The notes: a model not told the origin generated them from the letters alone. DNA of 64,000 nt from Salinibacillus aidingensis (GCF_039522525.1 NZ_BAAADO010000003.1:248001-312000); one strand, 5' to 3'; positions 25,597 through 35,245 are shown, numbered from the stretch's first letter. A program made the numbers and translations.

Positions 25597-26022
25597 ATGA
25601 CGTTTAGCAAGACTGAGGAAAATCTGCTGTTAATCATATGGGGAACAGCCTTTATCGCTACTTGTGGAAGTCTGTTTTATTCGGAAATTATGCAATTTGA
25701 ACCCTGCAAATTATGCTGGTTCCAACGAATTTTGATGTATCCACTAGTCGTGATTATTGGCACAGCTATTATCAAAAAGAATGCTCAGATCGCGTTGCCG
25801 GGATTTATCTTGAGTATTATAGGTGCACCACTTGCTCTCTATCACTATATCATTCAGAAGGTAAATAGTGCCGGGGCTGCTGATTTTTGTGGACAGGGGG
25901 CTTCCTGCACAGCAGAGTACGTTAATTATTTTGGTTTTGTTACGATACCATTTCTTTCATTGTTTGCTTTTACAGCAATCGTAATCTTATTTATTGTCAG
26001 CTTTACAAAGAGAAGGGGATGA
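25597..26022 (+). CDS. bdbC: DsbB-like disulfide oxidoreductase (BdbC type)
   Basis: A 141-aa membrane protein with four helices and two cysteine pairs facing outward: C37-x2-C40 (EPCKLCWFQR) and C98/C104 (FCGQGASC). This is the DsbB/BdbC layout; it reoxidises an extracytoplasmic thiol oxidase and passes electrons to quinone. The gene downstream encodes a thioredoxin-like partner. Symbol by family; BdbB is an alternative. Confidence 0.85.
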   Translation: MTFSKTEENLLLIIWGTAFIATCGSLFYSEIMQFEPCKLCWFQRILMYPLVVIIGTAIIKKNAQIALPGFILSIIGAPLALYHYIIQKVNSAGAADFCGQGASCTAEYVNYFGFVTIPFLSLFAFTAIVILFIVSFTKRRG

Positions 26023-26026
26023 AAAC

Positions 26027-26431
26027 GTGAAAAAAATATTCATTATCGGTGGAATCATAGTCGTATTATTCGGGGCACTTATTGCTGTTGTACAATATCA
26101 GAATAATGATTTATATGGAAATCAGATAAAGCCGGATGAACTGCAGCAATCTCTGGACAACGGGGAAGACAAGACCATTTATTTCTATAGTCCGGAATGC
26201 CCGCACTGTAAAAAAGCCACTCCAATTGTTGTTCCACTAACGGAGGATTTGGGAATTAACATGGAAAAGGTCAATGTTCTGGAGTATGAGGAAGCTTTGC
26301 GCCAATTTAAAATTGAGTATACCCCAACCATTGTCCGCTATGAAGATGGAGAGGAAGTCAAGCGCTTTGTCGGAGCAGCTGAGGAAGAAAAATACAGAAC
26401 CTTTTTTGAGCAGAATGTATTAGATGAATAA
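26027..26431 (+). CDS. Membrane-anchored thioredoxin-like protein
   Basis: A 134-aa protein with an N-terminal membrane anchor (about residues 4-22) and a thioredoxin fold whose active site is CPHC (58-61, in YFYSPECPHCKKA) and whose cis-Pro loop is EYTPTIVRY. The CPHC motif suggests an oxidase or exchange role with the DsbB-like protein encoded 4 nt upstream. The GTG at 26027 is chosen, after AGAAGGGG. Confidence 0.83.
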   Translation: MKKIFIIGGIIVVLFGALIAVVQYQNNDLYGNQIKPDELQQSLDNGEDKTIYFYSPECPHCKKATPIVVPLTEDLGINMEKVNVLEYEEALRQFKIEYTPTIVRYEDGEEVKRFVGAAEEEKYRTFFEQNVLDE

Positions 26432-26440
26432 GTGGTACTG

Positions 26441-26485
26441 AAAAGCCCATGGCTCTAAGCTGAACAATAGAGCTATGGGCTTTTT
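26441..26485 (+). terminator. Intrinsic terminator between the thioredoxin-like gene and hmoB
   Basis: AAAAGCCCATGGCTCTA and TAGAGCTATGGGCTTTTT arms; it can serve both convergent genes. Confidence 0.87.
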
Positions 26486-26486
26486 C

Positions 26487-26999
26487 TTATGATTCGGTTG
26501 AAACCATGGAATAGGCGGTTACATAGGACGGACCTGCGCTGTAAGAAGGCCGATCCTGTTTTTGATCAGCATTCCCTTTATGGGCTTTCGCAAAGGATTG
26601 GGAGTTTTTCCAGTTTTGAAAGCTCTTTTCGTCCTCCCATTGAGTGAGAATAATATAAGTATTGCCATGAACAGGTCTTAAAACACGGATGGCCTGAAAT
26701 CCAGGCATTTCTTCAATTTTTCCCTGCCGGTTCAGAAAACGATCCTCAAATATCGGACGTCCTTCGTCAGTGACAGGAATGTTATTCATCACCACATAGC
26801 CTTCTTCCTGCATTTCTCCAACGTAGTCAACCGTTTCATACGTTCGTTCCTCTGCAAATAAATCATCATTATTCCCTTCGTAGTAGGCCAGACCATTTTC
26901 CCCATTCTGCATGATGAGAATTCGGGCTTCCGGATGGTCCTGCTTAATTTTTTCTAAAAACTCCACGGTACCATTGGTCATAAGGACTTGCATATCCAT
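26487..26999 (-). CDS. hmoB: Heme-degrading monooxygenase HmoB-like (antibiotic biosynthesis monooxygenase fold)
   Basis: A 170-aa protein (B. subtilis HmoB, formerly YhgC, 166 aa). The C-terminal half holds the ABM ferredoxin-like fold (MPGFQAIRVLRPVHGNTYIILTQW, in part, then FQNWKNSQSFAKAH). The enzyme opens the heme ring to release iron. It is divergent from pbpF, with heme synthesis genes beyond, the order found in B. subtilis. Confidence 0.85.
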   Translation of the reverse strand: MDMQVLMTNGTVEFLEKIKQDHPEARILIMQNGENGLAYYEGNNDDLFAEERTYETVDYVGEMQEEGYVVMNNIPVTDEGRPIFEDRFLNRQGKIEEMPGFQAIRVLRPVHGNTYIILTQWEDEKSFQNWKNSQSFAKAHKGNADQKQDRPSYSAGPSYVTAYSMVSTES

Positions 27000-27134
27000 T
27001 CTCCTTTCATATGCTTCCTATTATCAATCTGCCCATAGACTTATCAAGGCAGACATTTAATTATAATTTACGACAATTTTATCGTATAATAGGAGTGATA
27101 ATGGAAATTTCGACATCTGTTTGAGGTGCTAATT

Positions 27135-29306
27135 GTGTTAAAACGAACCCGGATAAAGGAATTATGGAATCAACAGCATCCTGCTGTGAAATGGGCACTG
27201 ATTCTTGGTTCAGGTACGATTCTGCTGAGTATCATTGGCTTTTCCCTTATTTTACTAGGAGGGAAGTGGGTTGTCGATGATAAAGGATTTGTCTTTTCAG
27301 AAGCCACGGTCATTCAAACAGAAAGTGGCGAAGAAGTAGCTACTCTTTACAGTGAGAATCGTACATATGTACCGATTGATCAGATTCCGGATTATGTTCA
27401 GAATGCTTTTATTGCAATTGAAGATCAGCGGTTTTACAAGCATGCGGGGGTTGATCTGATTTCTGTGGGAAGAGCCGTTTTTCGCGATTTAATTGCTTTT
27501 GAGAAAGTAGAAGGGGCCAGTACGATAACCCAGCAGCTGGTGAAAAACCTTTTCTTAACGAATGACAAATCATGGATGCGTAAAACCAAAGAAGTGATGG
27601 GTGCTATTTATCTGGAGAGGAATATGAGCAAAAATAAAATCCTCGAGTATTACTTGAATGAAATCTACTTTGGACACGGGGTATATGGAATTCAGGAAGC
27701 ATCCCGATTTTATTTTAATAAAAATGTACAGGATTTAACCGTGTCAGAAGGGGCAATGCTGGCTGCTATTCCTAAATCACCTACGTATTTTTCGCCAGTT
27801 GATTATCCGGACAATGCAAAGGAAAGAAGAAACCTGGTTTTAGCTTCCATGCAGGAAATGGATATGCTAGACGTTGAAGAAATGACGTCATTACAGGGAA
27901 AGACGCTTGGAATCGAGCAGGGGAATCCGGATAAGCGACCGTGGATTGAAACCTATGTTGATCTTGTATTAAAAGAAATGGAGAAGAAATTCCACATTAG
28001 TCGGTCTCAGGTCTATCGCGGAGGCTATACAATTGTCACAGGCATTGACCCTGACATTCAGCGAATCGCCTATGAACGATTCCAAATGGACGAGTATTTT
28101 AAGGGTGGTTCGACAAAAGGGATGGAAGGAGCATTTGTACTTATTGATCAGGAAACAGGGGCGATTACAGCAGCCCTTGGAGGCACACAGTTTGAGCGTG
28201 GCGATTTAAATCGAGTATCGGTCAAACGTCAGCCTGGATCAGTCATCAAACCACTCTCAGTATACGGACCTGCTCTTGAAACAGGGAATTATACGCCTTA
28301 TTCTTTGCTGGTGGATGAAAAAAGAACCTACCAGGAAAACTATACACCGGAAAATTATAATGATACATACGAAGGAAAGGTAACGATGTATGAGGCGTTG
28401 GTTCAATCCAAAAATGCACCTGCTGTCTGGCTGCTGAATGAAATAGGAATTCCATATGTGAAAGGATATTTTGATGGCTTAAATATTTCCCTTCCTGATC
28501 AACAGCTAGCCATTGCACTGGGAGGTCTATCACGAGGGATCAGTCCTCTGGAGATGGCAAAAGCCTACCGTACCTTTGTTCATCAGGGCCAGTCTGTGGA
28601 GCCTTATGCGATTATACAGGTGAAGAAGGATGGGGAAGTGGTTGGAAAAGTCGAGATGAAAGAAAATCAGATTTTTGAGCCACAGACAGCCTGGAATATG
28701 ACCAAAATGCTTCAGGCCGTTGTAAATGACGGAACAGGAAGTTATGGGCAATTTTCTAAAGCACTGGCAGGAAAAACAGGTACAACCCAGCACCCCAGTG
28801 TTTCCGGTATGAATAAGGATATCTGGTTTGCAGGCTATACACCTGAATATGTGGGTGCAGTCTGGATGGGATATGACAGGACAGATAAAGAGCATTATGT
28901 AAAAAGCGGGAGCAGTGCACCGACCAAATTAATGAAGGATATATTAACAGATATCGATCAGAAACGTTCCTTGGCAAAAGAGTTTAACAGACCGGACAAT
29001 GTAAGGGAATTGTCGGATCCTGTCAGACTGCCTGTGGTTGATGATCTACAAGTGGACCGCCGATTTGGTATTTTCTCTGGCGTAACAGCTGAATTGACAT
29101 GGACACCTTCAGAGGATGAACGGGTCATTTATCGTATTTATGAAAAGAGTGCGAATGGCTCCACTTTGATAGGGGAGGTTGAAGGCAAGGGAACATTTGA
29201 AGATGAGAATATCAGGATGCTGGAGAAAAAGACGTATTACATTGTGCCCTATAACCCGCTGAGTAAGGAAAGTGGCCAGCCATCCAATGAAGCAGTCATT
29301 GATTAA
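27135..29306 (+). CDS. pbpF: Class A penicillin-binding protein PbpF type (transglycosylase/transpeptidase)
   Basis: A 723-aa bifunctional cell-wall synthase. An N-terminal membrane anchor (about 18-45) precedes the GT51 glycosyltransferase domain (AIEDQRFYKHAGVD, GASTITQQLVKN), and the transpeptidase domain has SxxK as SVIK (in KRQPGSVIKPLS), SKN (VQSKNAP) and KTGT (AGKTGTT). A fibronectin-like C-terminus follows. The GTG at 27135 has GAGGTG 6 nt upstream. Length fits B. subtilis PbpF (714 aa), which acts in sporulation. Confidence 0.92.
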   Translation: MLKRTRIKELWNQQHPAVKWALILGSGTILLSIIGFSLILLGGKWVVDDKGFVFSEATVIQTESGEEVATLYSENRTYVPIDQIPDYVQNAFIAIEDQRFYKHAGVDLISVGRAVFRDLIAFEKVEGASTITQQLVKNLFLTNDKSWMRKTKEVMGAIYLERNMSKNKILEYYLNEIYFGHGVYGIQEASRFYFNKNVQDLTVSEGAMLAAIPKSPTYFSPVDYPDNAKERRNLVLASMQEMDMLDVEEMTSLQGKTLGIEQGNPDKRPWIETYVDLVLKEMEKKFHISRSQVYRGGYTIVTGIDPDIQRIAYERFQMDEYFKGGSTKGMEGAFVLIDQETGAITAALGGTQFERGDLNRVSVKRQPGSVIKPLSVYGPALETGNYTPYSLLVDEKRTYQENYTPENYNDTYEGKVTMYEALVQSKNAPAVWLLNEIGIPYVKGYFDGLNISLPDQQLAIALGGLSRGISPLEMAKAYRTFVHQGQSVEPYAIIQVKKDGEVVGKVEMKENQIFEPQTAWNMTKMLQAVVNDGTGSYGQFSKALAGKTGTTQHPSVSGMNKDIWFAGYTPEYVGAVWMGYDRTDKEHYVKSGSSAPTKLMKDILTDIDQKRSLAKEFNRPDNVRELSDPVRLPVVDDLQVDRRFGIFSGVTAELTWTPSEDERVIYRIYEKSANGSTLIGEVEGKGTFEDENIRMLEKKTYYIVPYNPLSKESGQPSNEAVID

Positions 29307-29409
29307 GACAATTTCGTGACAAAACATTCGCTTTAGTGTACAGTCAAAATGTTTTCGTATACCATAATAGTTGGATATGAGATGAATAGAGATGAAGGGT
29401 GACAGTAGA

Positions 29410-30444
29410 ATGAAGGCATTTAATGATACGATTTTAAAAGCGTATCGGGGGGAGAGTACCTCATACGTACCTTTATGGTTTATGCGTCAGGCAGGGCGAT
29501 CCCAGCCTGAATATCGAAAATTAAAAGAAAAATATTCATTATTTGAAATTACCCATCAACCGGAGCTATGTGCCTATGTAACCAGGCTTCCTGTTGAAAA
29601 TTACAATGTTGACGCAGCCATTTTATACAAAGATATAATGTCCCCTCTGCCTCCAATTGGGGTTCAGGTTGAGATTCAGCCTGGCGTGGGACCTGTTATT
29701 GATAACCCCGTCCGTTCGAAAACAGATATAGAACGTCTCGGGGAGATTGACCCGGAGCAGGACGTTCCCTATGTCCTGAAAACAATCGAAATCCTCTCAA
29801 AAGAGCAGTTGGATGTACCGTTGATTGGCTTTAGTGGTGCACCATTTACGCTAGCGAGTTATATGATTGAGGGCGGACCTTCGAAAAACTATAACAAAAC
29901 CAAAGCCATGATGTACGGAGATCCGGAAACATGGTTTGCACTGATGGACAAACTAGGTGACCTGATTATTCGCTATGTGAAAGCGCAAATTAAGGCAGGA
30001 GCCAGTGCTATACAGATTTTTGATTCCTGGATTGGCGCTGTCAATGAAGAGGATTACCGAATTTTTATTAAACCGACGATGGAAAGGATATTTTCTGCAA
30101 TAAAAGAAGAAGGAGTTCCAGGTATCTTATTTGGTGTAGGTACCGGCCATCTTCTTAAGGAATGGAATGATTTGTCTGCCGATGTGATAGGTCTTGACTG
30201 GCGAACCTCCATTCAGCAGGCACGAAGCATGGGGATTACAAAAACCCTCCAGGGAAATCTTGACCCGGCCGTCTTACTTGCGGATTGGGATGTGATTGAA
30301 GAGAGGGTTAAGAGGATTTTAAATCAGGGAATGAGTCAGCCAGGATATGTGTTTAACCTGGGACATGGAGTATTTCCGGATATTAACCCGGGGACATTGA
30401 AAAAATTAACAAGCTTTATCCATGAATATACCAAACAATCATAA
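29410..30444 (+). CDS. hemE: Uroporphyrinogen decarboxylase HemE
   Basis: A 344-aa enzyme that decarboxylates uroporphyrinogen III to coproporphyrinogen III. N-terminal signature WFMRQAGRS, FSGAPFTLASYMIEGGPSKN (in part) and the catalytic-site region are present. The ATG at 29410 with AGGGTG upstream is preferred over ATG 29392. First gene of hemEHY. Confidence 0.96.
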   Translation: MKAFNDTILKAYRGESTSYVPLWFMRQAGRSQPEYRKLKEKYSLFEITHQPELCAYVTRLPVENYNVDAAILYKDIMSPLPPIGVQVEIQPGVGPVIDNPVRSKTDIERLGEIDPEQDVPYVLKTIEILSKEQLDVPLIGFSGAPFTLASYMIEGGPSKNYNKTKAMMYGDPETWFALMDKLGDLIIRYVKAQIKAGASAIQIFDSWIGAVNEEDYRIFIKPTMERIFSAIKEEGVPGILFGVGTGHLLKEWNDLSADVIGLDWRTSIQQARSMGITKTLQGNLDPAVLLADWDVIEERVKRILNQGMSQPGYVFNLGHGVFPDINPGTLKKLTSFIHEYTKQS

Positions 30445-30461
30445 TAAACGAGGTGTTGAAA

Positions 30462-31406
30462 ATGACGAAGAAAAAAATGGGACTATTAGTGATGGCGTAT
30501 GGTACACCATACAAAGAAGAAGATGTTGAACGTTATTATACGGATATCCGTCACGGAAGAAAGCCTTCTGAGGAAGATCTTCAGGACTTGAAGGATCGTT
30601 ATAAAGCAATTGGAGGCATATCACCACTTGCTCGTATAACCAAGGAACAGGCAACTTCTTTAGAACAGCAATTAAACGAAATGCAGGATGAAGTAGAATT
30701 TCATATGTATCTAGGATTAAAGCATATTGAGCCATTTATTGAGGATGCTGTGGAAGAGATGCACAATGACGGCATTGAAGAAGCTGTAAGTATTGTACTG
30801 GCTCCTCATTATTCCACATTCAGTGTAAAATCCTATAATGGTCGTGCTCAGGACAAAGCCGATCAATATGGAATTAAGTTGACCTCAGTAGAAGACTGGT
30901 ATGATGAGCCTGGATTTATTGATTTCTGGGTAGAGCAGATTAACAAAGTATATGGCGAGATGACAGATGAGCAGCGTGACAAAGCTGTATTAATCGTATC
31001 TGCACACAGCCTGCCGGAAAAAATACTGAAGGATGGCGATCCTTATCCGGACCAGTTAAAGGAAACAGCAAGATTAATTACAGATAAAGCGGGAATTAAA
31101 AACTATGAAATCGGCTGGCAGAGTGAAGGAAACACTCCTGATCCATGGTTAGGTCCAGATGTACAGGATCTGACAAAAGACTTATACGAGCAGAAAGGAT
31201 ACCGTACTTTTGTATATGCTCCTGTAGGATTTGTGGCTGAGCACTTAGAGGTTCTGTATGACAATGACTATGAATGTAAAGTGGTTTGTGAGGAACTGGG
31301 TGCTGATTATTTCCGTCCAGAAATGCCAAACAGCCATCCGCAGTTTATTAAAACTTTAGCCAATGTTGTATGGAGCAAGGCTAAAAGTGGGGTTCAAAAT
31401 GGGTAA
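30462..31406 (+). CDS. hemH: Coproporphyrin III ferrochelatase HemH (CpfC)
   Basis: A 314-aa cytoplasmic ferrochelatase (B. subtilis 310 aa). It inserts iron into coproporphyrin III in the Gram-positive coproporphyrin-dependent heme route. The active-site stretch VSAHSLPEKILKDGDPYPDQ and the GFVAEHLEVLYDND region with the catalytic glutamate are visible. The ATG at 30462 follows GAGGTG. It overlaps hemY by 8 nt. Confidence 0.96.
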   Translation: MTKKKMGLLVMAYGTPYKEEDVERYYTDIRHGRKPSEEDLQDLKDRYKAIGGISPLARITKEQATSLEQQLNEMQDEVEFHMYLGLKHIEPFIEDAVEEMHNDGIEEAVSIVLAPHYSTFSVKSYNGRAQDKADQYGIKLTSVEDWYDEPGFIDFWVEQINKVYGEMTDEQRDKAVLIVSAHSLPEKILKDGDPYPDQLKETARLITDKAGIKNYEIGWQSEGNTPDPWLGPDVQDLTKDLYEQKGYRTFVYAPVGFVAEHLEVLYDNDYECKVVCEELGADYFRPEMPNSHPQFIKTLANVVWSKAKSGVQNG

Positions 31407-32802
31407 TAAACAGATTGCAGTCATAGGCGGCGGAATAGCAGGGCTAACCGCTGCCTATTACTTACAAAAAGAAATTAGAACCCATCAGCTTCCTTATGAA
31501 GTGAAGCTGATTGAAGCAAGTGAGGAATTAGGCGGTAAAATTAAAACCGTAAAAAAGGATGGCTTTACTATTGAAAGAGGCCCGGATTCCTTTTTGGCAA
31601 GAAAGACAAGTGCTGCACGACTGGCAACTGAGGCGGGACTTGAAGATGAGCTGATTCGTGTTTCATCAGGAAAATCGTATATATTGGCCAATGGGGAATT
31701 ACATAGTATGCCAAAAGGCTCTTTTATGGGTATCCCGACACAAATCAAACCATTTGTAACGTCAAGTTTATTTTCGATTCCAGGTAAGCTGAGGGCTGCG
31801 GGAGATTTTGTTCTTCCTAAAGGAAAACCCCAGGAAGATCAGGCCCTGGGACACTTTTTCCGCCGACGTCTTGGAAATGAAGTTGTGGAAAATATGATTG
31901 AACCATTACTGTCAGGGATTTATTCCGGGGATGTAGACAAGTTAAGTTTAATGGCAACCTTCCCGAACTTTTATGATATGGAGCAGAAATATGGCAGTCT
32001 GATCCGAGGTTTACAGGAGACAACCGCAAAACCATCAAAATCAGGTACCCAAAAGAAGCCGGGGATGTTTTTAACCTTGAAAAACGGTCTTTCTTCCCTT
32101 GTTACTGCTGTTGAAGAGAAACTGGAGGAAGAGACTGTTCTTAAAGGTGTCGCCGTAAATCAGATTGAGAAGAAGAATGAATCATATCAACTGTCCTTAA
32201 GCAATGGGAAAGCATTGAGTGCAGACGCTGTCATCATGGCTGCTCCTCATTTAGCGGCTCAGAAAATGTTAAATCAATATGACTTTATGAATGAATGGAA
32301 GGAGATGCCTTCTACAAGTGTAGCCAATGTAGCCATGGCTTTTGATGCGGCTGATATTGAAGATGATATTGATGGCACAGGCTTTGTAGTATCACGGAAT
32401 AGTGATTTCCGAATTACCGCCTGCACCTGGACACATAAGAAATGGCCTCATACAACACCTGAAGGAAAAGCACTGGTTCGCTGTTATGTAGGAAGACCAG
32501 ATGATCAGGAGGTTGTCCATTTCTCGGATGAGGAAATTGAAGAGATCGTATTACGTGATTTAAATAAGCAAATGAAGATTAAAGGGAAACCTGAAATGAA
32601 AGTGGTCACACGCTGGAAAAATGTTATGCCTCAATATACTGTTGGTCACAAACAACGTGTTCAGCGAGTGAAGGAACAAATGGAACAGCACCTGCCCGGT
32701 GTCTTTTTAGCTGGCAGCTCTTATGAAGGCATAGGATTACCCGACTGTATTGATCAGGGCGAGAATGCTGTAAGAGATGTTCTTGCGTTTTTAAATAAAT
32801 AA
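31399..32802 (+). CDS. hemY: Coproporphyrinogen III oxidase HemY (CgoX)
   Basis: A 467-aa FAD enzyme. N-terminal dinucleotide fold IAVIGGGIAGLTAAYYL, then EASEELGGKIKTV; C-terminal FAD motif GIGLPDCIDQGENA. It oxidises coproporphyrinogen III to coproporphyrin III. The ATG at 31399 overlaps hemH. The TetR gene yhgD that follows hemY in B. subtilis is absent here. Confidence 0.95.
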   Translation: MGNKQIAVIGGGIAGLTAAYYLQKEIRTHQLPYEVKLIEASEELGGKIKTVKKDGFTIERGPDSFLARKTSAARLATEAGLEDELIRVSSGKSYILANGELHSMPKGSFMGIPTQIKPFVTSSLFSIPGKLRAAGDFVLPKGKPQEDQALGHFFRRRLGNEVVENMIEPLLSGIYSGDVDKLSLMATFPNFYDMEQKYGSLIRGLQETTAKPSKSGTQKKPGMFLTLKNGLSSLVTAVEEKLEEETVLKGVAVNQIEKKNESYQLSLSNGKALSADAVIMAAPHLAAQKMLNQYDFMNEWKEMPSTSVANVAMAFDAADIEDDIDGTGFVVSRNSDFRITACTWTHKKWPHTTPEGKALVRCYVGRPDDQEVVHFSDEEIEEIVLRDLNKQMKIKGKPEMKVVTRWKNVMPQYTVGHKQRVQRVKEQMEQHLPGVFLAGSSYEGIGLPDCIDQGENAVRDVLAFLNK

Positions 32803-32852
32803 TACGGTGGTTTGGTCAACCGGAAAAGATCATAGGAAGTTTCACATTATTG

Positions 32853-32882
32853 TAAAGCCTTTTGAATAGCAAAGGGCTTTTT
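32853..32882 (+). terminator. Intrinsic terminator after hemY
   Basis: AAAGCCTTT and AAAGGGCTTT arms with a T-run, about 50 nt beyond the hemY stop. Confidence 0.75.
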
Positions 32883-32975
32883 CTTTTGGATTAATATCTG
32901 TTATAACACAGAAAAAGAAGGACAGCGGTTTCTGTCCTCCTAAAGGGTAGTGATATGTGATGACAATAAATCTGG

Positions 32976-33104
32976 TTAACGTGCCGGATGATCGCAATCG
33001 TCACAGATATTTCCGTAACAATCAGCCTTCTCGTGGATTTGGCTTCCGCATTTTACACACTTTTTCGATGGCAGATTTCTGAAAAACTCCATAATACTGG
33101 ACAA
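32976..33104 (-). CDS. yhfH: YhfH family small cysteine-rich protein
   Basis: A 42-aa protein with two Cys pairs (KKCVKCGSQIHEKADCYGN, then ICDDC), likely a zinc ribbon. The FFRNLPSKKC start is characteristic of YhfH, which precedes yhfI in B. subtilis. A TTG start at 33104 with GGAGGG 7 nt upstream is preferred over the ATG at 33092, which has no ribosome site. Function unknown. Confidence 0.8.
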   Translation of the reverse strand: MSSIMEFFRNLPSKKCVKCGSQIHEKADCYGNICDDCDHPAR

Positions 33105-33117
33105 GGTTGATCCCTCC

Positions 33118-33165
33118 ACTGTGTTATATAATAGCTTTAACTATTTATATTGTATTATAACACAA
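33118..33165. promoter_or_regulatory. AT-rich inverted repeat between yhfH and yhfI
   Basis: TGTGTTATATAATA and TATTATAACACA face each other across about 19 nt, just upstream of yhfH and about 170 nt before yhfI. Related motifs (TGTTATAACA at 32899-32908, TGTTTTATAACA near 33183) surround it. It could be a cluster of operators for a metal- or peroxide-responsive repressor; that is inference. Confidence 0.45.
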
Positions 33166-33334
33166 GCTCATTTGCAATATGCTGTTTTATAACAAATTTT
33201 AAAATTTTATTATTTAGATTATACTTGTTTGTGGGAAGGCTTTTAGGGAGCATCATTTCGTTGGCTGGACACATAGGAAACATACATTTGATTAAAGATT
33301 TCCCATGATTGATTTTAAATGAGGAGGAATTTGG

Positions 33335-34072
33335 ATGAGAGTTAAGGTAATCGGCTTCTGGGGTGCCTATCCTGAAGCGGAAGGTGCCACCTCGAGCTAT
33401 TTATTGGAACAGGATGGGTTTTCGCTGCTGATTGACTGTGGAAGTGGCGCATTGTCCCGTTTGCAAAAGGAACTGGAAATAACGAATCTGGATGCTCTTA
33501 TTCTCTCCCATTATCATCATGATCATGTAGCAGATATCGGGCCGCTTCAATATGCATTTTTGGTACAATCCTATCTTCGTGAGGACAGCAAGGTGCTGCC
33601 TGTTTATGGCCACCTGCGATATCAGGATTTCTTTCATTCATTAACCCATCAATGCACAAAAGGAATTGCTTACAATCCGGCAGAGCCTTTACAGGTCGGC
33701 CCTTTCACCATTACATTTTTGCAAACCCGGCACCCGGTTCCGTGCTATGCCATGCGTATGACAAATGGACAGCACACGATTGTTTATACTGCAGACACAA
33801 GTTATTTTGAGGATCTGGTTCCGTTTTGCCAAAATGCTGATTTACTTATTGCTGAATGCAGCTTTTACGAAGGTATGGACGGAAGTGGGCTAGGCCATAT
33901 GACTAGTGATGAGTGTGGAAAATTAGCACAGGCAGCTGGGGTACAACAGTTATGGTTAAGCCATCTTCCCCATTTTGGCCATGTTGAACAGCTGAAAGTA
34001 GAGGCTGGCCGCTACTATTCAGGAAAAATCGAACTGGCACAGGAAGCCCTGTCCTTTAGCACTTTAACGTAA
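33335..34072 (+). CDS. yhfI: Metallo-beta-lactamase fold hydrolase YhfI
   Basis: A 245-aa hydrolase (B. subtilis YhfI 244 aa) of the RNase Z/phosphodiesterase-like MBL class. Metal ligands: HYHHDH at 59-64, a later His (TRHPVP), Asp in YTADTSY, and the C-terminal LSHLPHFG. Substrate unknown. AGGAGGA site 7 nt before the ATG. It lies in the conserved yhfH-yhfI-lplJ-lcfB order. Confidence 0.9.
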   Translation: MRVKVIGFWGAYPEAEGATSSYLLEQDGFSLLIDCGSGALSRLQKELEITNLDALILSHYHHDHVADIGPLQYAFLVQSYLREDSKVLPVYGHLRYQDFFHSLTHQCTKGIAYNPAEPLQVGPFTITFLQTRHPVPCYAMRMTNGQHTIVYTADTSYFEDLVPFCQNADLLIAECSFYEGMDGSGLGHMTSDECGKLAQAAGVQQLWLSHLPHFGHVEQLKVEAGRYYSGKIELAQEALSFSTLT

Positions 34073-34101
34073 GTGGGGACAGTCCCCAAAAATTTAAAAA
34101 G
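34073..34101 (+). repeat. Repeat family D, copy 2
   Basis: GTGGGGACAGTCCCC with an A/T-rich tail, starting at the base after the yhfI stop; nearly identical to 8244-8271. Confidence 0.7.
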
Positions 34102-34126
34102 TGAAAATTATCACAACCCTTTTCTT

Positions 34127-34155
34127 TTGCTTTCCGGTTTACAAGTGTTTACAAT
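34127..34155 (+). promoter_or_regulatory. Sigma-A type promoter of lplJ
   Basis: TTGCTT, a 17-nt spacer, TACAAT, 33 nt before the lplJ start. Confidence 0.6.
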
Positions 34156-34187
34156 ATTAGACGAGACTAGATAAGGAGTGACCTGTT

Positions 34188-35195
34188 ATGATGTATTTTA
34201 TTGATAATGAGGGGATTACAGATCCTCAAATAAACCTGGCTATTGAAGAATATGCTCTAAATAACATGGATATTGAAGGCGGCCATACATATTTACTTTT
34301 CTATGTGAACGGTCCATCCATCATTATAGGCCGTAATCAGAATACGATTGAAGAGATCAATACAGACTATGTAGAAGAAAACGGAATTAACGTTGTCCGT
34401 CGCCTATCTGGTGGAGGAGCGGTTTATCATGATCTTGAGAATCTGAATTTCAGCTTCTTAGCTAAAGATGACGGGAATAGTTTCAGTAACTTTGCGAAAT
34501 TCACACAGCCTGTAGTGGATGCCCTTCAAAATCTGGGTGTAAATGCAGAACTGTCTGGTCGTAATGATATTGAAGTAGACGGACGTAAGATTTCCGGAAA
34601 CGCGCAGTACTCTACTAAAGGCGTTATGTTTAGCCATGGTACGTTGATGCTGGATTCAGAGCTGGAAAACGTTGTGAAAGCACTGAAGGTTAAATCAGAA
34701 AAAATTAAATCCAAGGGTATTAAATCCATTCGCAGTCGAGTGGCTAATATTTCTGAATTCCTTGATGAAAAAATAACCATGGATGAATTCAAAAGCCTTA
34801 TTCTACGCTATATTTTTGATGTGAAAAATGCAGAGGATGTACCAAAATATAAACTGACAGAAGAAGATTGGAAAAAAATCCATGAGATTTCCGAAAATCG
34901 CTACCAGCAATGGGGATGGAACTACGGAAAATCCCCTAAATTTGATATTCAGCAGTCTAAGCGTTTCGAAGGTGCAGGTACCATTGACGTAAGATTAAAT
35001 GTTAAGAAAGGGGTTATTGAAGAGAGTAAGATTTACGGTGACTTCTTCGGGGTAGGAGATGTGAAGGATATTGAGGAAAAACTGAATGGTACCCGTTATA
35101 ATCGTGAAGCTCTCACTGAAGCCCTTAGCGATGTAGACATTAAACATTACTTTGGAAAAATTACTTTAGAAGACTTTGTTGGGTTAGTTTACTAA
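34188..35195 (+). CDS. lplJ: Lipoate-protein ligase LplJ
   Basis: A 335-aa enzyme (B. subtilis LplJ 331 aa) that activates free lipoate with ATP and attaches it to E2 or GcvH lysines. Lipoate-binding motif RRLSGGGAVYHD at 71-82, NDIEVDGRKISGNAQ with the active lysine, and a C-terminal accessory domain of LplA type. ATG at 34188 (a second ATG follows 3 nt later). Confidence 0.94.
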   Translation: MMYFIDNEGITDPQINLAIEEYALNNMDIEGGHTYLLFYVNGPSIIIGRNQNTIEEINTDYVEENGINVVRRLSGGGAVYHDLENLNFSFLAKDDGNSFSNFAKFTQPVVDALQNLGVNAELSGRNDIEVDGRKISGNAQYSTKGVMFSHGTLMLDSELENVVKALKVKSEKIKSKGIKSIRSRVANISEFLDEKITMDEFKSLILRYIFDVKNAEDVPKYKLTEEDWKKIHEISENRYQQWGWNYGKSPKFDIQQSKRFEGAGTIDVRLNVKKGVIEESKIYGDFFGVGDVKDIEEKLNGTRYNREALTEALSDVDIKHYFGKITLEDFVGLVY

Positions 35196-35207
35196 CATAA
35201 GGTGAAG

Positions 35208-35245
35208 AAAAACATGTGTTTCCGTTCGGGAAGCGCATGTTTTTT
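35208..35245 (+). terminator. Intrinsic terminator after lplJ
   Basis: AAAAACATG and CATGTTTTT arms with an imperfect middle and a long T-run. Confidence 0.75.
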
